Assembly: GCA_964601275.1 (NCBI GenBank)
Contig: CAZRMV010000004.1
Location: forward strand, 1 to 64,000
Direction: 5' to 3'
Source of the DNA: JAOZPE01 sp964601275
Lineage (GTDB): Bacteria > Krumholzibacteriota > Krumholzibacteriia > JAJRXK01
DNA length: 64,000 bases
Of this stretch, positions 1-8,047 are shown in pieces. Numbering within the stretch: position 1 is the first letter of the stretch; every line of letters starts with the position of its first letter. A program made the translations under genes and the position numbers. A model generated the notes under the pieces. That model saw nothing but the letters and a program-made list of their open reading frames with translations. It had not been told where the DNA came from and ran no database searches.

Positions 1-1717
1 ACCGGCGGTCTCGAGGAAGCCCACCTCGACCGGATGGGTCGGGTCGCTCACATCGAGGATCCGAAGACCATCGCTCCCGTCCGCCAGGTAGGCATGGCCG
101 CCGGACACGGCGACCCCATAGGCTTCGCCCGCGGTATCGTNNNNNNNNNNNNNNNNNNNNNNNNNNNNNNNNNNNNNNNNNNNNNNNNNNNNNNNNNNNN
201 NNNNNNNNNNNNNNNNNNNNNNNNNNNNNNNNNNNNNNNNAGAACCCCAGCTCGACCGGATGGGAGGAATCGCCCACATCGAGGATCCGAAGACCGTCGC
301 CCAGATCCGCCACGTAGGCATGGTCGCCGGAGACGGCGATCCCACGGGCTTCGCCCGCGGTATCGTAGAACCCCAGCTCGACCGGATGGGAGGAATCGCC
401 CACATCGAGGATCCGAAGACCATCACTCCCGTTCGCCACCAGGGCGTGGTCGCCGCAAAGGGCGATGCCGTGGGCAATGCTGTCGGTGTTGTAGGAGCCC
501 ACCTTCACCGGATGGGTGGGATCCCCCACATCGAGCACCCGGAGACTCCCGTAGGGATGCTGGTAGGACCCACCGAGATCCAGCACGTAGGCATGGTCGC
601 CGGACACTGCGACATCCACGAGGTGGCCGCCGGGGTCATACCATCCCACTTCGGCGGGGTGCGAAGGGTCCCCCACATCGAGCACCCGGAGTCCACCCAG
701 TTCATCCCCCACGTAGGCGTGCCCGCCGGACACGACCAGATCCATGGCATCATAGGGTGTGTCCCACCATCCCATTTCGGTGGGATGCGTGGGATCACTC
801 ACGTCGAGCACCCGGAGACTGCTTCTCAGGAAGTCGGGACGCTCATCGACATCCATCACATAGACATGGTCGCCGGACACGGCGACGCGGTGGACCGATC
901 CTGGGATCTCGAGGAATCCCACTTCGGTGGGATGGGTGGGATCGCTCACGTCGAGCACGCGAAGACCATCGAAGGAGTCGGCCACATAGGCATGGTCCCC
1001 GGACACCGCGACATCCCGGGCGTATTTCAAGCTGTCGCACCATCCCACTTCGGTGGGATGGGTGGGATCGCTCACATCGAGCACCCGAAGGCCACCCGAG
1101 TCGCCCGCCAGGTAGGCGCGGTCGCCGGAGAGCGCGACCGCCCAGACGTAGACCCCGTTGTCATGCCAGCCCACCTCGACGGGCTGGGTGGGGTCGCTCA
1201 CATCGAGCACGCGAAGGCCACCGCCGCCATCCGCCACGTAGGCATGGTCGCCGGACAGGGCGATCCCGAGGGCAGTGCTCGCGGTATCGTGGAACCCCAC
1301 TTCGACGGGATGGGCGGGATCGCCCACATCGATCACGTGAAGACCATCCGCCCCCTCGAGCACGAACACATTGTTCCCGGACACGGCCAGGTCCTTCGCC
1401 CGTGCACCGAGATACCGGCTTCCCAGAAAAGTGGGGGAGGGCGAGGAACCATCGAGGATCTCGAGCTGGCCGCCGTCGGCGATGAAGACGGTGTCGCCTC
1501 GTACGGCGACCGCCCAGCAGGACCCCGGCGCCCAACGCCCCACCAGGGTGATGTTCTCGCCGGCCGGGGAAGCTCCCGCCGCCGATGCCCGCGCACCCGA
1601 CGGCGGGCCACTTGCGGCCAGCGCGCCATGCGACGGGGCCAAGCCCCCCAGGGCCACGATCAAGAGCAGGAACCCGGCAGGCCGAAGCCTGCCTGGAGAA
1701 GCGGACGACGCCTTCAT
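1..1717 (-). CDS. Secreted LVIVD-repeat (beta-propeller-like) protein, 3' end outside window
   Basis: Reading from an ATG at 1717, the protein begins with a basic stretch and a hydrophobic segment ending near 'GALAAS', a probable signal peptide. From about residue 60 it is made of repeats of roughly 42 residues built around 'LRVLDVSDPTQPVEVG' and 'GIALSGDHAYVADG'. This is the LVIVD repeat, a family thought to form beta-propellers at the cell surface. A purine-rich GGGGGAAGGAC lies just before the ATG. The repeats run off the left edge, so length and C-terminal domain are unknown; by analogy with the paralogue at 60078-63455 a FlgD-like sorting domain may follow. The frame changes across the run of N, which is an assembly artefact. 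Function is unknown beyond a likely surface or binding role. Confidence 0.8.
   Translation of the reverse strand, partial: MKASSASPGRLRPAGFLLLIVALGGLAPSHGALAASGPPSGARASAAGASPAGENITLVGRWAPGSCWAVAVRGDTVFIADGGQLEILDGSSPSPTFLGSRYLGARAKDLAVSGNNVFVLEGADGLHVIDVGDPAHPVEVGFHDTASTALGIALSGDHAYVADGGGGLRVLDVSDPTQPVEVGWHDNGVYVWAVALSGDRAYLAGDSGGLRVLDVSDPTHPTEVGWCDSLKYARDVAVSGDHAYVADSFDGLRVLDVSDPTHPTEVGFLEIPGSVHRVAVSGDHVYVMDVDERPDFLRSSLRVLDVSDPTHPTEMGWWDTPYDAMDLVVSGGHAYVGDELGGLRVLDVGDPSHPAEVGWYDPGGHLVDVAVSGDHAYVLDLGGSYQHPYGSLRVLDVGDPTHPVKVGSYNTDSIAHGIALCGDHALVANGSDGLRILDVGDSSHPVELGFYDTAGEARGIAVSGDHAYVADLGDGLRILDVGDSSHPVELGFXXXXXXXXXXXXXXXXXXXXXXXXXXXXXXXXXXRYRGRSLWGRRVRRPCLPGGRERWSSDPRCERPDPSGRGGLPRDRR
141..240. 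other. Assembly gap (100 N)
   Basis: Exactly 100 undetermined bases lie inside the 126-bp-period repeats of the LVIVD gene. The codon phase of the minus-strand reading frame differs on the two sides, so the true gap is not 100 bases. Scaffolders use this length for a gap of unknown size, and collapsed repeats are the likely cause. Confidence 0.98.
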
Positions 1718-1813
1718 GTCCTTCCCCCTTGGACCGGGGATCGCTTCGGCGGCAACCCGGGGACCCCTGCCGCGGAAACGATCTGATCCCGTCACCGAGA
1801 GAATACCACATTC

Positions 1814-1837
1814 CCTTCCACTCTCGGGAGTGGAAGG
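1814..1837 (-). terminator. Stem-loop downstream of pgi, possible terminator
   Basis: A perfect 10-bp stem (CCTTCCACTC / GAGTGGAAGG) with a 4-base loop lies 49 bases downstream of the pgi stop codon and upstream of the LVIVD gene. There is no clear U-tract on either strand, so termination is inferred from the stem only. Confidence 0.35.
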
Positions 1838-1885
1838 AAGGCGATCGGCGCCGGGGGGCGCAGCCGGGGCGCCGGGGAAGGGACC

Positions 1886-3187
1886 CTACGCCCCCGGCTT
1901 ACCCAACACCCGGAAGAGATTGCGCTTGTAGGCCTCGACCCCCGGCTGGTCGAAGGGATTCACCCCGAGCAAGCGACCATTGAGGGCGACCGCCAGCTCG
2001 AAGAACAAGAGCAGCGACCCCAGGCTGAACTCCTCCACCTCGGGCAGGTGCACCGTCGCGTTGGGCACCCCTCCGTCGCGGTGGGCGTCGGCGACCGCGC
2101 CCAGCGCAAGGGCGTTGATCTCCGCCAGCGGCCGGTGGGCCAGGTAGTCCAGACCGTCCAGGTCGTCGGGGTCTTCGGGAATGAGCGGACCCGCGGCCGG
2201 GCGGTCGACGGCAAGGAAGGTCTCCAGGAGAATCCGCCGGCCGTCCTGCAGGTACTGCCCCAACGAATGCAGGTCGGTGGTGTAATCGACCGAGGCGGGA
2301 AAGAGTCCCTTGTGATCCTTCCCCTCGCTCTCGCCGAACAACTGCTTCCACCACTCGGCCAGGTGGTGCAGGGAAGGATGGAAGGAGGCCAGCACCTCGA
2401 TGGCCAGGCCGGCCTCGCCCGCCAGGTGACGCAACGCGGTGTAGAGCAACGACGGTGCGTCCCGCAGCGCGCGCGCCCGTCGGAAGCGCTCGAGTTCGGC
2501 GGCGGCGCCGGCGAGCAGGCGTCGGGGATCGACGCCGGCCACCGCCAGGGGAACCAGTCCCACCGGCGAGAGCACGCTGAAGCGTCCGCCCACATCGCCG
2601 GGAACGGTGAAACGCTCATAGCCCTTGGCCGCCGCCAGTTCATGCAGCGCGCCGCGAGCAGCGTCGGTGGTGGCGAGGATGCGCCGGGCCGCGCCTTCCC
2701 GGCCGAATCGATCTTCGAGCTGGCGGCGCAACAGGCGGAAGGCGATGGCCGGTTCGGTGGTGGTCCCGCTCTTGGAGATAACGTTCACCGCGTAGTCGCA
2801 ACCCTCGAGTTCCTCGAGGAGTTCGGCATACGCCGCGGCCTCCAGGTGATGGCCCAAGAAGAGCAGGCGCGGTCCCCTGCTTTGCCGCAACCGGAACCGC
2901 AGCGCCTCGTACAGGGCCCGCGCCCCCAGATAGCTTCCCCCGATGCCCACCACCACCAGGGTATCGATCTCCGTTCGCAGACGGGCCGCCGTGGCCACGA
3001 CCCTCTCCGACTCGTCGTCCCAGCGGCCGGGCAGGTCGAGCCACCCCAGGAAGTCGGCCCCAGGACCCCGGCGCGCGAGGAGATCGTCGCGGGCCGAGAG
3101 CAAATGTGGCGCGAGTGCGTCCAGCTTCTCTGCGTCGATCAACGGGGACGCGCGGTCGAGATCGATTCGCACGAGATCTTCGTTCAT
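1886..3187 (-). CDS. pgi: Glucose-6-phosphate isomerase
   Basis: Cytosolic phosphoglucose isomerase, interconverting glucose-6-phosphate and fructose-6-phosphate in glycolysis and gluconeogenesis. Family landmarks are in order: 'DFLGWLDLP', then 'VVVGIGGSYLGARAL' (sugar-phosphate-binding loop), 'VISKSGTTTEPAIAFR' (SIS-type loop), 'GGRFSVLSPVGL', 'FGESEGKDHKGLFP' and the C-terminal 'KRNLFRVLGK'. At 433 residues it matches the short Bacillus-type enzyme (about 450) rather than the 550-residue proteobacterial form. I chose the ATG at 3187 because AGGAG lies 11 bases upstream; the frame is open for 15 more codons. It is a stand-alone gene here, with pseudogene debris immediately upstream. Confidence 0.95.
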   Translation of the reverse strand: MNEDLVRIDLDRASPLIDAEKLDALAPHLLSARDDLLARRGPGADFLGWLDLPGRWDDESERVVATAARLRTEIDTLVVVGIGGSYLGARALYEALRFRLRQSRGPRLLFLGHHLEAAAYAELLEELEGCDYAVNVISKSGTTTEPAIAFRLLRRQLEDRFGREGAARRILATTDAARGALHELAAAKGYERFTVPGDVGGRFSVLSPVGLVPLAVAGVDPRRLLAGAAAELERFRRARALRDAPSLLYTALRHLAGEAGLAIEVLASFHPSLHHLAEWWKQLFGESEGKDHKGLFPASVDYTTDLHSLGQYLQDGRRILLETFLAVDRPAAGPLIPEDPDDLDGLDYLAHRPLAEINALALGAVADAHRDGGVPNATVHLPEVEEFSLGSLLLFFELAVALNGRLLGVNPFDQPGVEAYKRNLFRVLGKPGA

Positions 3188-3227
3188 CAGCGGGTCATCT
3201 CCTCGGCGGGGGCAGCCCGAAGCGTCG

Positions 3228-3352
3228 CACAACGCCCTTCATCTGGCCACGGTTCTCGAGTTTGCCCAGACCTTCCCCCAGATCGGGCTGCTCCGCTTCG
3301 AACAGCGCATCCGCGACAACGCCGAGGCGCTGGGGATTCCCCTATCCAAGGT
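3228..3352 (+). pseudogene. C-terminal fragment of a PIN-domain (VapC-like) toxin
   Basis: The plus-strand reading 'LHLATVLEFAQTFPQIG' followed by 'RIRDNAEALGIPLS' is nearly the same as the last 40 residues of the intact PIN protein at 26848-27276. The N-terminal two thirds, with the first two acidic catalytic residues, are absent. The frame reads on past the family stop into unrelated codons. This is a remnant of a paralogous toxin gene, cut off next to the pgi start region. Confidence 0.75.
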
Positions 3353-3366
3353 GGGAGGAACTCGAG

Positions 3367-3527
3367 ATGACGGATCAGACGCCCGAGATTCAGCGATGGA
3401 CGGCCAAGAGGAAGGCCGCGGTGGTCTTGAAGGTCTTGAAAGGCCAGACCACGAGCGTGTGGACGCCTGTCGGAAGTACGGGATCAAGCAGAGCGCCCTG
3501 GAAATAGAGCTCATGGCATTGATATGA
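3367..3527 (+). pseudogene. Fragment of an IS transposase OrfA-like HTH protein
   Basis: From the ATG at 3367 the reading 'EIQRWTAKRKAAVVLKVLKG' resembles the N-terminus of the small helix-turn-helix OrfA of IS3-type elements. After 'GQTTSV' the similarity continues in another frame as 'DACRKYGIKQSALEIE', so there is one frameshift, and the protein stops after about 50 residues. No inverted repeats or downstream OrfB were found. I call it a dead insertion-sequence fragment with moderate certainty. Confidence 0.55.
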
Positions 3528-3741
3528 CAAGTCGCAACAAGAGCAGAAAATCGGTCCGGTCAAGTACTAGACGCCATCTGTTTCCTTGGCACCAAAATGC
3601 AAGCTACGAGATCAGACCAATGAAAAATCAGTACATGCCTTTCTGTTCATGACTTGGACTTCACCAACAAGACCCGACATGGCCCGTCTGCTCAAGCTCT
3701 GCTTACAGAGCCCGCAGGCTGAGCGAATCTACAGAAAAGAG
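3528..3741. other. Non-coding stretch, lower GC than surroundings
   Basis: No convincing gene, RNA or repeat. The base composition is visibly less GC-rich than the flanking genes, and the stretch lies between two gene remnants, which fits decayed or foreign DNA. Confidence 0.5.
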
Positions 3742-3835
3742 GGTGCACTAACGCCGCGGCCAGCAGCCAACGGAGTCCTCCGAGCAGGCGCTCGTCGTCG
3801 CAGTGGGCGAAGGGGTCGTCGAGGATCAGGGGCAG
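3742..3835 (-). pseudogene. Orphan Walker B fragment copied from the neighbouring Rad50-like ATPase gene
   Basis: Positions 3781-3835 are identical over 55 bases to 5245-5299, which encodes the Walker B / D-loop segment 'LPLILDDPFAHCDDERLL' of the YhaN-like ATPase. Beyond the identical block the minus-strand reading continues as 'GGLRWLLAAA', still resembling the intact 'EGMRLLLDAA' although the bases differ. The rest of the gene is missing. It may be the end of a second, degraded paralogue with a gene-converted core, or a small duplicated piece. Confidence 0.6.
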
Positions 3836-4019
3836 AACTCATTCACGACGAGTTGATCTCGAAGTTGCCTGGAAAACCGTGGAAAGGGCAGTGAGCTCGT
3901 GAACTGGCGCCCATCCGGGACACTCGGCGGATGGCACCGAAGGTGACCACGCTGTCGTCTACTGGTGGACCATGTTCCCAGGTCCTGGACGGGGCATCGG
4001 CATTCAAGCCAACCCAGGA

Positions 4020-5019
4020 TCACTGCCCCCCGAACCGCGCCTTCCATCCCCCGAAGCTCGTGGCCTCAGCCGGCACCGGGCCCTCGGCGAAGGGGATGAA
4101 ATCGGCAACTCCACGGTATTGGATGTCGTCGTGGTTGTCGTAGATCAGGGCAGCGATCTCCTCAGGGTCGGTCGTCCCCCAGTAGTTCATGGTGAAGTCG
4201 TAATGGACCAGTTCCTGCGTCCAATCACCTGACAGAAGAACCAAGTAGCCCTGGTTCGACATCAGGTCGTTCTCTTGAACCGTCACATAGCTGGTCGATC
4301 CGATCCAGATCCCCCGATAGGTGGAATCCAGGATCTTGTTCCGGCGGATCTCGACCGTGGCAAAACCGGAGATGTCGAACTGGACATTGTTGTCCCGCAA
4401 CACGTTGTCGTGGACCTGCACCTGCGCGTTGCCGCCGAGGATGTCGAAGCCTGACCCTATGAGGTGCTCGAGCGTACAGCCCGCGACCGTCCCCGGACAA
4501 TTGTCGTATTGGATGCCACCGCCCCCTCCCAGAATCACACTGTCCACCACATCACCACCCGCGGAACGGCTGAAAGCAACTGCCCCGAAACGGTTGTCCC
4601 TGAAGCTGCATCCCCGGATCTGCCCGACATCGGCACCGTTGGCCATCATCAGCCCCGTATCCAGATTCCCCACAAACTCGCTGCTGGCGATCTCCAGACT
4701 CCCCACCACGAAGAATCCGATGTTGCAGGCCCGAGCTACGCAGTTGTGGGCCTTGAAAGCCCCCAGAGCATAGACCCCGCTCCAGGTGTTCTCGAAGCTC
4801 AGACTCTCGATCCGCGTCGTCACCACGTTCTCCGCCACCACCAAGCCCACCGGGTCATCCCAATTCGTATGGGGATCCACCGGACCCAGGACCACCGAAT
4901 CCCGATCCATCCTGCATCACCGTGATCGTCCGCGCGAAGCTCCAGGCAGGCAACCCCACCAGCACCGCACCCAGAACCAGCGCCCGGAAAAACCCCGACC
5001 CCATGCGCATGTCGTCCAT
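4020..5019 (-). pseudogene. Right-handed beta-helix surface protein, disrupted near its N-terminus
   Basis: The bulk of the frame (4910 to 4020) encodes a parallel beta-helix repeat protein (pectate-lyase-like fold) ending in 'YWGTTDPEEIAALIYD' and the tail 'SFGGWKARFG'. The signal peptide is upstream in another frame, starting at the ATG at 5019 or 5010 ('FFRALVLGAVLVGLPAWSFA') and continuing 'RTITVMQDGSG'. In intact paralogues the matching 'RDGSGEYTVIQDALD' is followed by about 60 residues before 'GRDSVVVGPV'. Here 'MQDGSG' abuts 'RDSVVLGPV' in a shifted frame, so the intervening coding DNA is deleted. Without a frameshift the product cannot be exported. Related genes are at 22784, 27660 and 28856. 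Confidence 0.75.
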
Positions 5020-5107
5020 CCTTTGTGTCTTCCCCGTTCCAGTGTACCACATGCGGGCCGGGCCACGTCTCCCCCGCCCTGGAAACCCGGTCAGCCTGGA
5101 GCCGCCT

Positions 5108-7972
5108 TCACTCCCCCAACCCCAACTCCACCACTTCCCGGGGAAATCCCAGCCGTTCCTTCGCCCACTCGTAGCGGGAATGTTGGCAGGCCAGCAGCAG
5201 CACCTGCTGTTCGCGCGCGGCGTCCAACAAGAGACGCATGCCCTCGAGCAGGCGCTCGTCGTCGCAGTGGGCGAAGGGGTCGTCGAGGATCAGGGGCAGG
5301 TGGTCCTCGCCTCCCAACAGGCGGCTCACCGCCAGGCGGGCGGCCAGGTACACGCCGTCGCGCGCGCCGGTGCTGAGTTGTTGATCGATCTCGACCGCGT
5401 CGAGCAGCTTGTCGCCGTGTTGCAACTGGAAACGCAGGTCCTCGCCGAAGCGCAGCTCGCGGCTTCCCGTTCCCAGTTTCTCCAGCAGCAGTGAGGCCTC
5501 CCGGTTCAAGCGGGCCGCCCAGTCGTGGTAGGTCTCCCGGCTGATCGCTTCGAGATCGTCGATGGCCAGGGTGACCGCGTCGCGGAACTCCGTCGCGCGC
5601 CGCAGTGCCCGCTGGAGTTGTTCGAGTCTCGACCACAGCCCCGGGGCCTGGTCCTCGTACTTCTGCAGGAAGGCGCGCACCTCGGTCAGCGAATCCTCGC
5701 GCCGGCGCGCCTCGCTGCGTTCCTCGACGAGCAACTTCTCGGCGAGTTCATCGAGCTCGGCGCGGCGGCGGGAGAAGACCCACTCCCCGGTCAGCTCGAC
5801 CGGCTCGATTCCCTCGGCGCGGCGGCGCTCGATCTCGACGGTCAATTCCTCCCGGCGCTTCTGGCGGCGCGAGCGCTCCTCGCTGGTCAGCACCTCCGCC
5901 CGCAGCTTCGGCAATTCCTCTTCACGGCGGCGGCGCGCCGCGTCCCGCTGGCGGTGGAGTTCCTTCAGGCGGCCCGCCGCCTCCTCGATCTCCTCCACCG
6001 TGGCCTTCTCGGACACTTCGATGCCACACGCGGCCAGGGTCTCACGCAGTTCGCCGCGCCGCTGGATCCAGGCCAGCTTCTTCTCGTCGGCCAGGGCCTG
6101 CTGGGTCTTCAGCCGGTCGGCCGCCGCCTCGGCCTCACCCTGCGCCTTGAGCGCCGCGCGCAACCGTTCCAGGCGTTCTTCGAGGTGTTCGACCGACGGC
6201 TCCTCCCCGAACAGCTCCCACGCCGAAGCCGACGCCGCAAGGGCGGACTCCTCCTGGGTGCGGGCCTCCTGTCGCCGCTCCTCGATACCCTGCAGGGCGG
6301 ACAGGTGGCTCTCGACGCTGCGCAGTTCGCGATAGCGCCCTTCCAGTTGATCGCGCTCGATGCCCAGGCGGTGGGCCAGGTCCTGCCAGGCCACCTCGTG
6401 TTCCTGGTTGCGTTCCTCGATCTCGTGGATCTCATCGGCGCAGCGCTTCATCTGGTCCAGGGCCAGGCTCTCCTCGGCGTTCCGCCAGCGTCCGGCCGAG
6501 ACCAGGCGATACAGGCCCAGGACGACGACCACGCCGCCGGCGATCTGCGGCAGGGGGAAGGGAAGGCCCAGCGAGCCGCCGGCGAGAAGCCCGCCGGCTA
6601 AGAGCAGCGCTCCGGCGGCCGCGATCAGACCGCCGTCGCGGCGGCGGCGTGCGCGCGCGCGTTCCAGGTCGTCGTGGCGGCGTTGCCATTGCGAGAGTTC
6701 CTCCCGCAGGCGTTGCCGCTGCTCGTCGATGGAAAGACTCTCCCGCATCCGCGACTCGAGCAGTTGGCGGTCGTCGTCGGTGAGGTACTGGAAGGCGGTG
6801 AGCATCGACTCGGCCTGTTCGGGGGTGAAGCCCGCCGCTTCGATGGCCTGCTTTTCCCGCCGAGCGTTCTCTAGGAGGCGCTCGAGATCCCTTTGCGCGT
6901 CGGCGATCCGCGTCCTGGCTTGCACCAGGGCCTCCAGGTCCTCCGCCCGGGGCGGCCGCGCCAGGCCGAAGCTCTCGACCTTCTTCCGGGCCTCTTCCCA
7001 TTCCTCCTCGGCCGCGACCGCGTCCTTCAGATAGGACTCGGCGGTGCGGCGCGCTCCCACCCACCTCTGGTACAGGGATTCAGCCGCGTCCAGATCGCTC
7101 TCGGCCACCTCCAGCAGACCGGCCTGTTCGCGATCGAGACGCTCGAGTTCGTCGAGCTGCGCGCGCAGCGTGTCGTCGGCGGTGAGCGCGGCCTCGATCT
7201 CCTCCTTCTCCAGCTCGAGGCGGGCCAGCTCGATCTCCTGGCTCCGCCGCTCCCTGGCCGCACGGCACACCTCGCTGTCCTGCAATTCGTCGATGCGACG
7301 GCCCAGGCGCTCCCTCTCGGTCAGCAGGGCGTCGAGCTTGCGGCGGGTCGCCTCGATCTGCTCGCGGCAGCGGTGGATCTCGGTGTCGACCTTGCCCCGT
7401 CCGGCCAGGGTGAGCCCTTCGTATTCGTCCAGGCCCTTGCGCAAGGCCGCCAGGGCCTGGGCCGCGGTGCTCTCCCCGGTGCCGGAATCGGCCACCCTCT
7501 GCAGGGCCTCGCCCAGTCCGGACGCGTCTCCCCAGGCCACTTCCCCCTGGCGCACGAAGGCGCAGTGCAGGAACTGCGCGCGGGACAGGCCCAGCAGGGT
7601 CTCGCCCACAAGCACATGGCGGCCTGAACGGTAGCGGTCGGTGAGGTCGCGTCCGCCCTGCAGCACGCGGACGGAATCTTCCTTGAAGTCGCGCTCGATG
7701 GTGAGTTCCTCGCCCCGGTGCGACAGGAGCAGGGAGAGACCGTAGGCGTTCCCACTCCAGGGACGGAAGCGCTCCCAGTCGGTCAGGCGGCCCCGCGCCT
7801 TCCGTTTGTCGCGGTCGAGACCGTAGAGCGCGGCCAGGACGGCCTCGACCAGGGTGGTCTTGCCCGCCTCGTTGCGTTCCAGGAGCAAGCCCAGGCGTCC
7901 CTCGCCCGCCTCGAGGACGTACTCGCCCCGCAACTCGCCGAAGCCCCGGATGCTCAGGTGCAACAGACGCAT
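5108..7972 (-). CDS. Rad50/SbcC-like AAA ATPase of the YhaN type
   Basis: 954-residue ABC-type ATPase of the SMC/Rad50 class. The Walker A motif 'ERNEAGKTT' is near residue 37 and the Walker B / D-loop 'LPLILDDPFAHCDDERLL' near residue 880. Between them are long Glu/Arg-rich coiled-coil stretches. Around residues 440-490 there is a hydrophobic Gly/Ala/Leu-rich block with two likely membrane segments ('GALLLAGGLLAGGSLGL', 'IAGGVVVVLGLYRLV'). That central insert is typical of the Bacillus YhaN subgroup and not of SbcC, and suggests a membrane-associated DNA-end processing complex. It follows the nuclease gene at 8048-9241, 75 bases downstream, the usual YhaO-YhaN order. The first ATG (7972) has GAGG four bases upstream; a GTG sits one codon earlier. 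Confidence 0.85.
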   Translation of the reverse strand: MRLLHLSIRGFGELRGEYVLEAGEGRLGLLLERNEAGKTTLVEAVLAALYGLDRDKRKARGRLTDWERFRPWSGNAYGLSLLLSHRGEELTIERDFKEDSVRVLQGGRDLTDRYRSGRHVLVGETLLGLSRAQFLHCAFVRQGEVAWGDASGLGEALQRVADSGTGESTAAQALAALRKGLDEYEGLTLAGRGKVDTEIHRCREQIEATRRKLDALLTERERLGRRIDELQDSEVCRAARERRSQEIELARLELEKEEIEAALTADDTLRAQLDELERLDREQAGLLEVAESDLDAAESLYQRWVGARRTAESYLKDAVAAEEEWEEARKKVESFGLARPPRAEDLEALVQARTRIADAQRDLERLLENARREKQAIEAAGFTPEQAESMLTAFQYLTDDDRQLLESRMRESLSIDEQRQRLREELSQWQRRHDDLERARARRRRDGGLIAAAGALLLAGGLLAGGSLGLPFPLPQIAGGVVVVLGLYRLVSAGRWRNAEESLALDQMKRCADEIHEIEERNQEHEVAWQDLAHRLGIERDQLEGRYRELRSVESHLSALQGIEERRQEARTQEESALAASASAWELFGEEPSVEHLEERLERLRAALKAQGEAEAAADRLKTQQALADEKKLAWIQRRGELRETLAACGIEVSEKATVEEIEEAAGRLKELHRQRDAARRRREEELPKLRAEVLTSEERSRRQKRREELTVEIERRRAEGIEPVELTGEWVFSRRRAELDELAEKLLVEERSEARRREDSLTEVRAFLQKYEDQAPGLWSRLEQLQRALRRATEFRDAVTLAIDDLEAISRETYHDWAARLNREASLLLEKLGTGSRELRFGEDLRFQLQHGDKLLDAVEIDQQLSTGARDGVYLAARLAVSRLLGGEDHLPLILDDPFAHCDDERLLEGMRLLLDAAREQQVLLLACQHSRYEWAKERLGFPREVVELGLGE

Positions 7973-8047
7973 CACGCCTCACTCGAGGCCCCGCCGGGAA
8001 GAACCCGCGCCGCCTCCGCTTTCGGGTGTCCGGAAGAGATCGCCATC

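Noticed and set aside
1..1400. Regular repeats with about 126-bp spacing as a CRISPR array
   Set aside because: The spacing is far too long, the units code for LVIVD repeats in one frame on the minus strand, and there are no cas genes.
260..1786. Long plus-strand reading frame over the LVIVD gene
   Set aside because: It is the antisense of the repeats; the minus strand has a signal peptide, ribosome site and family motifs.
3367..3527. Complete insertion sequence
   Set aside because: No terminal inverted repeats, target duplication or second transposase frame could be found.
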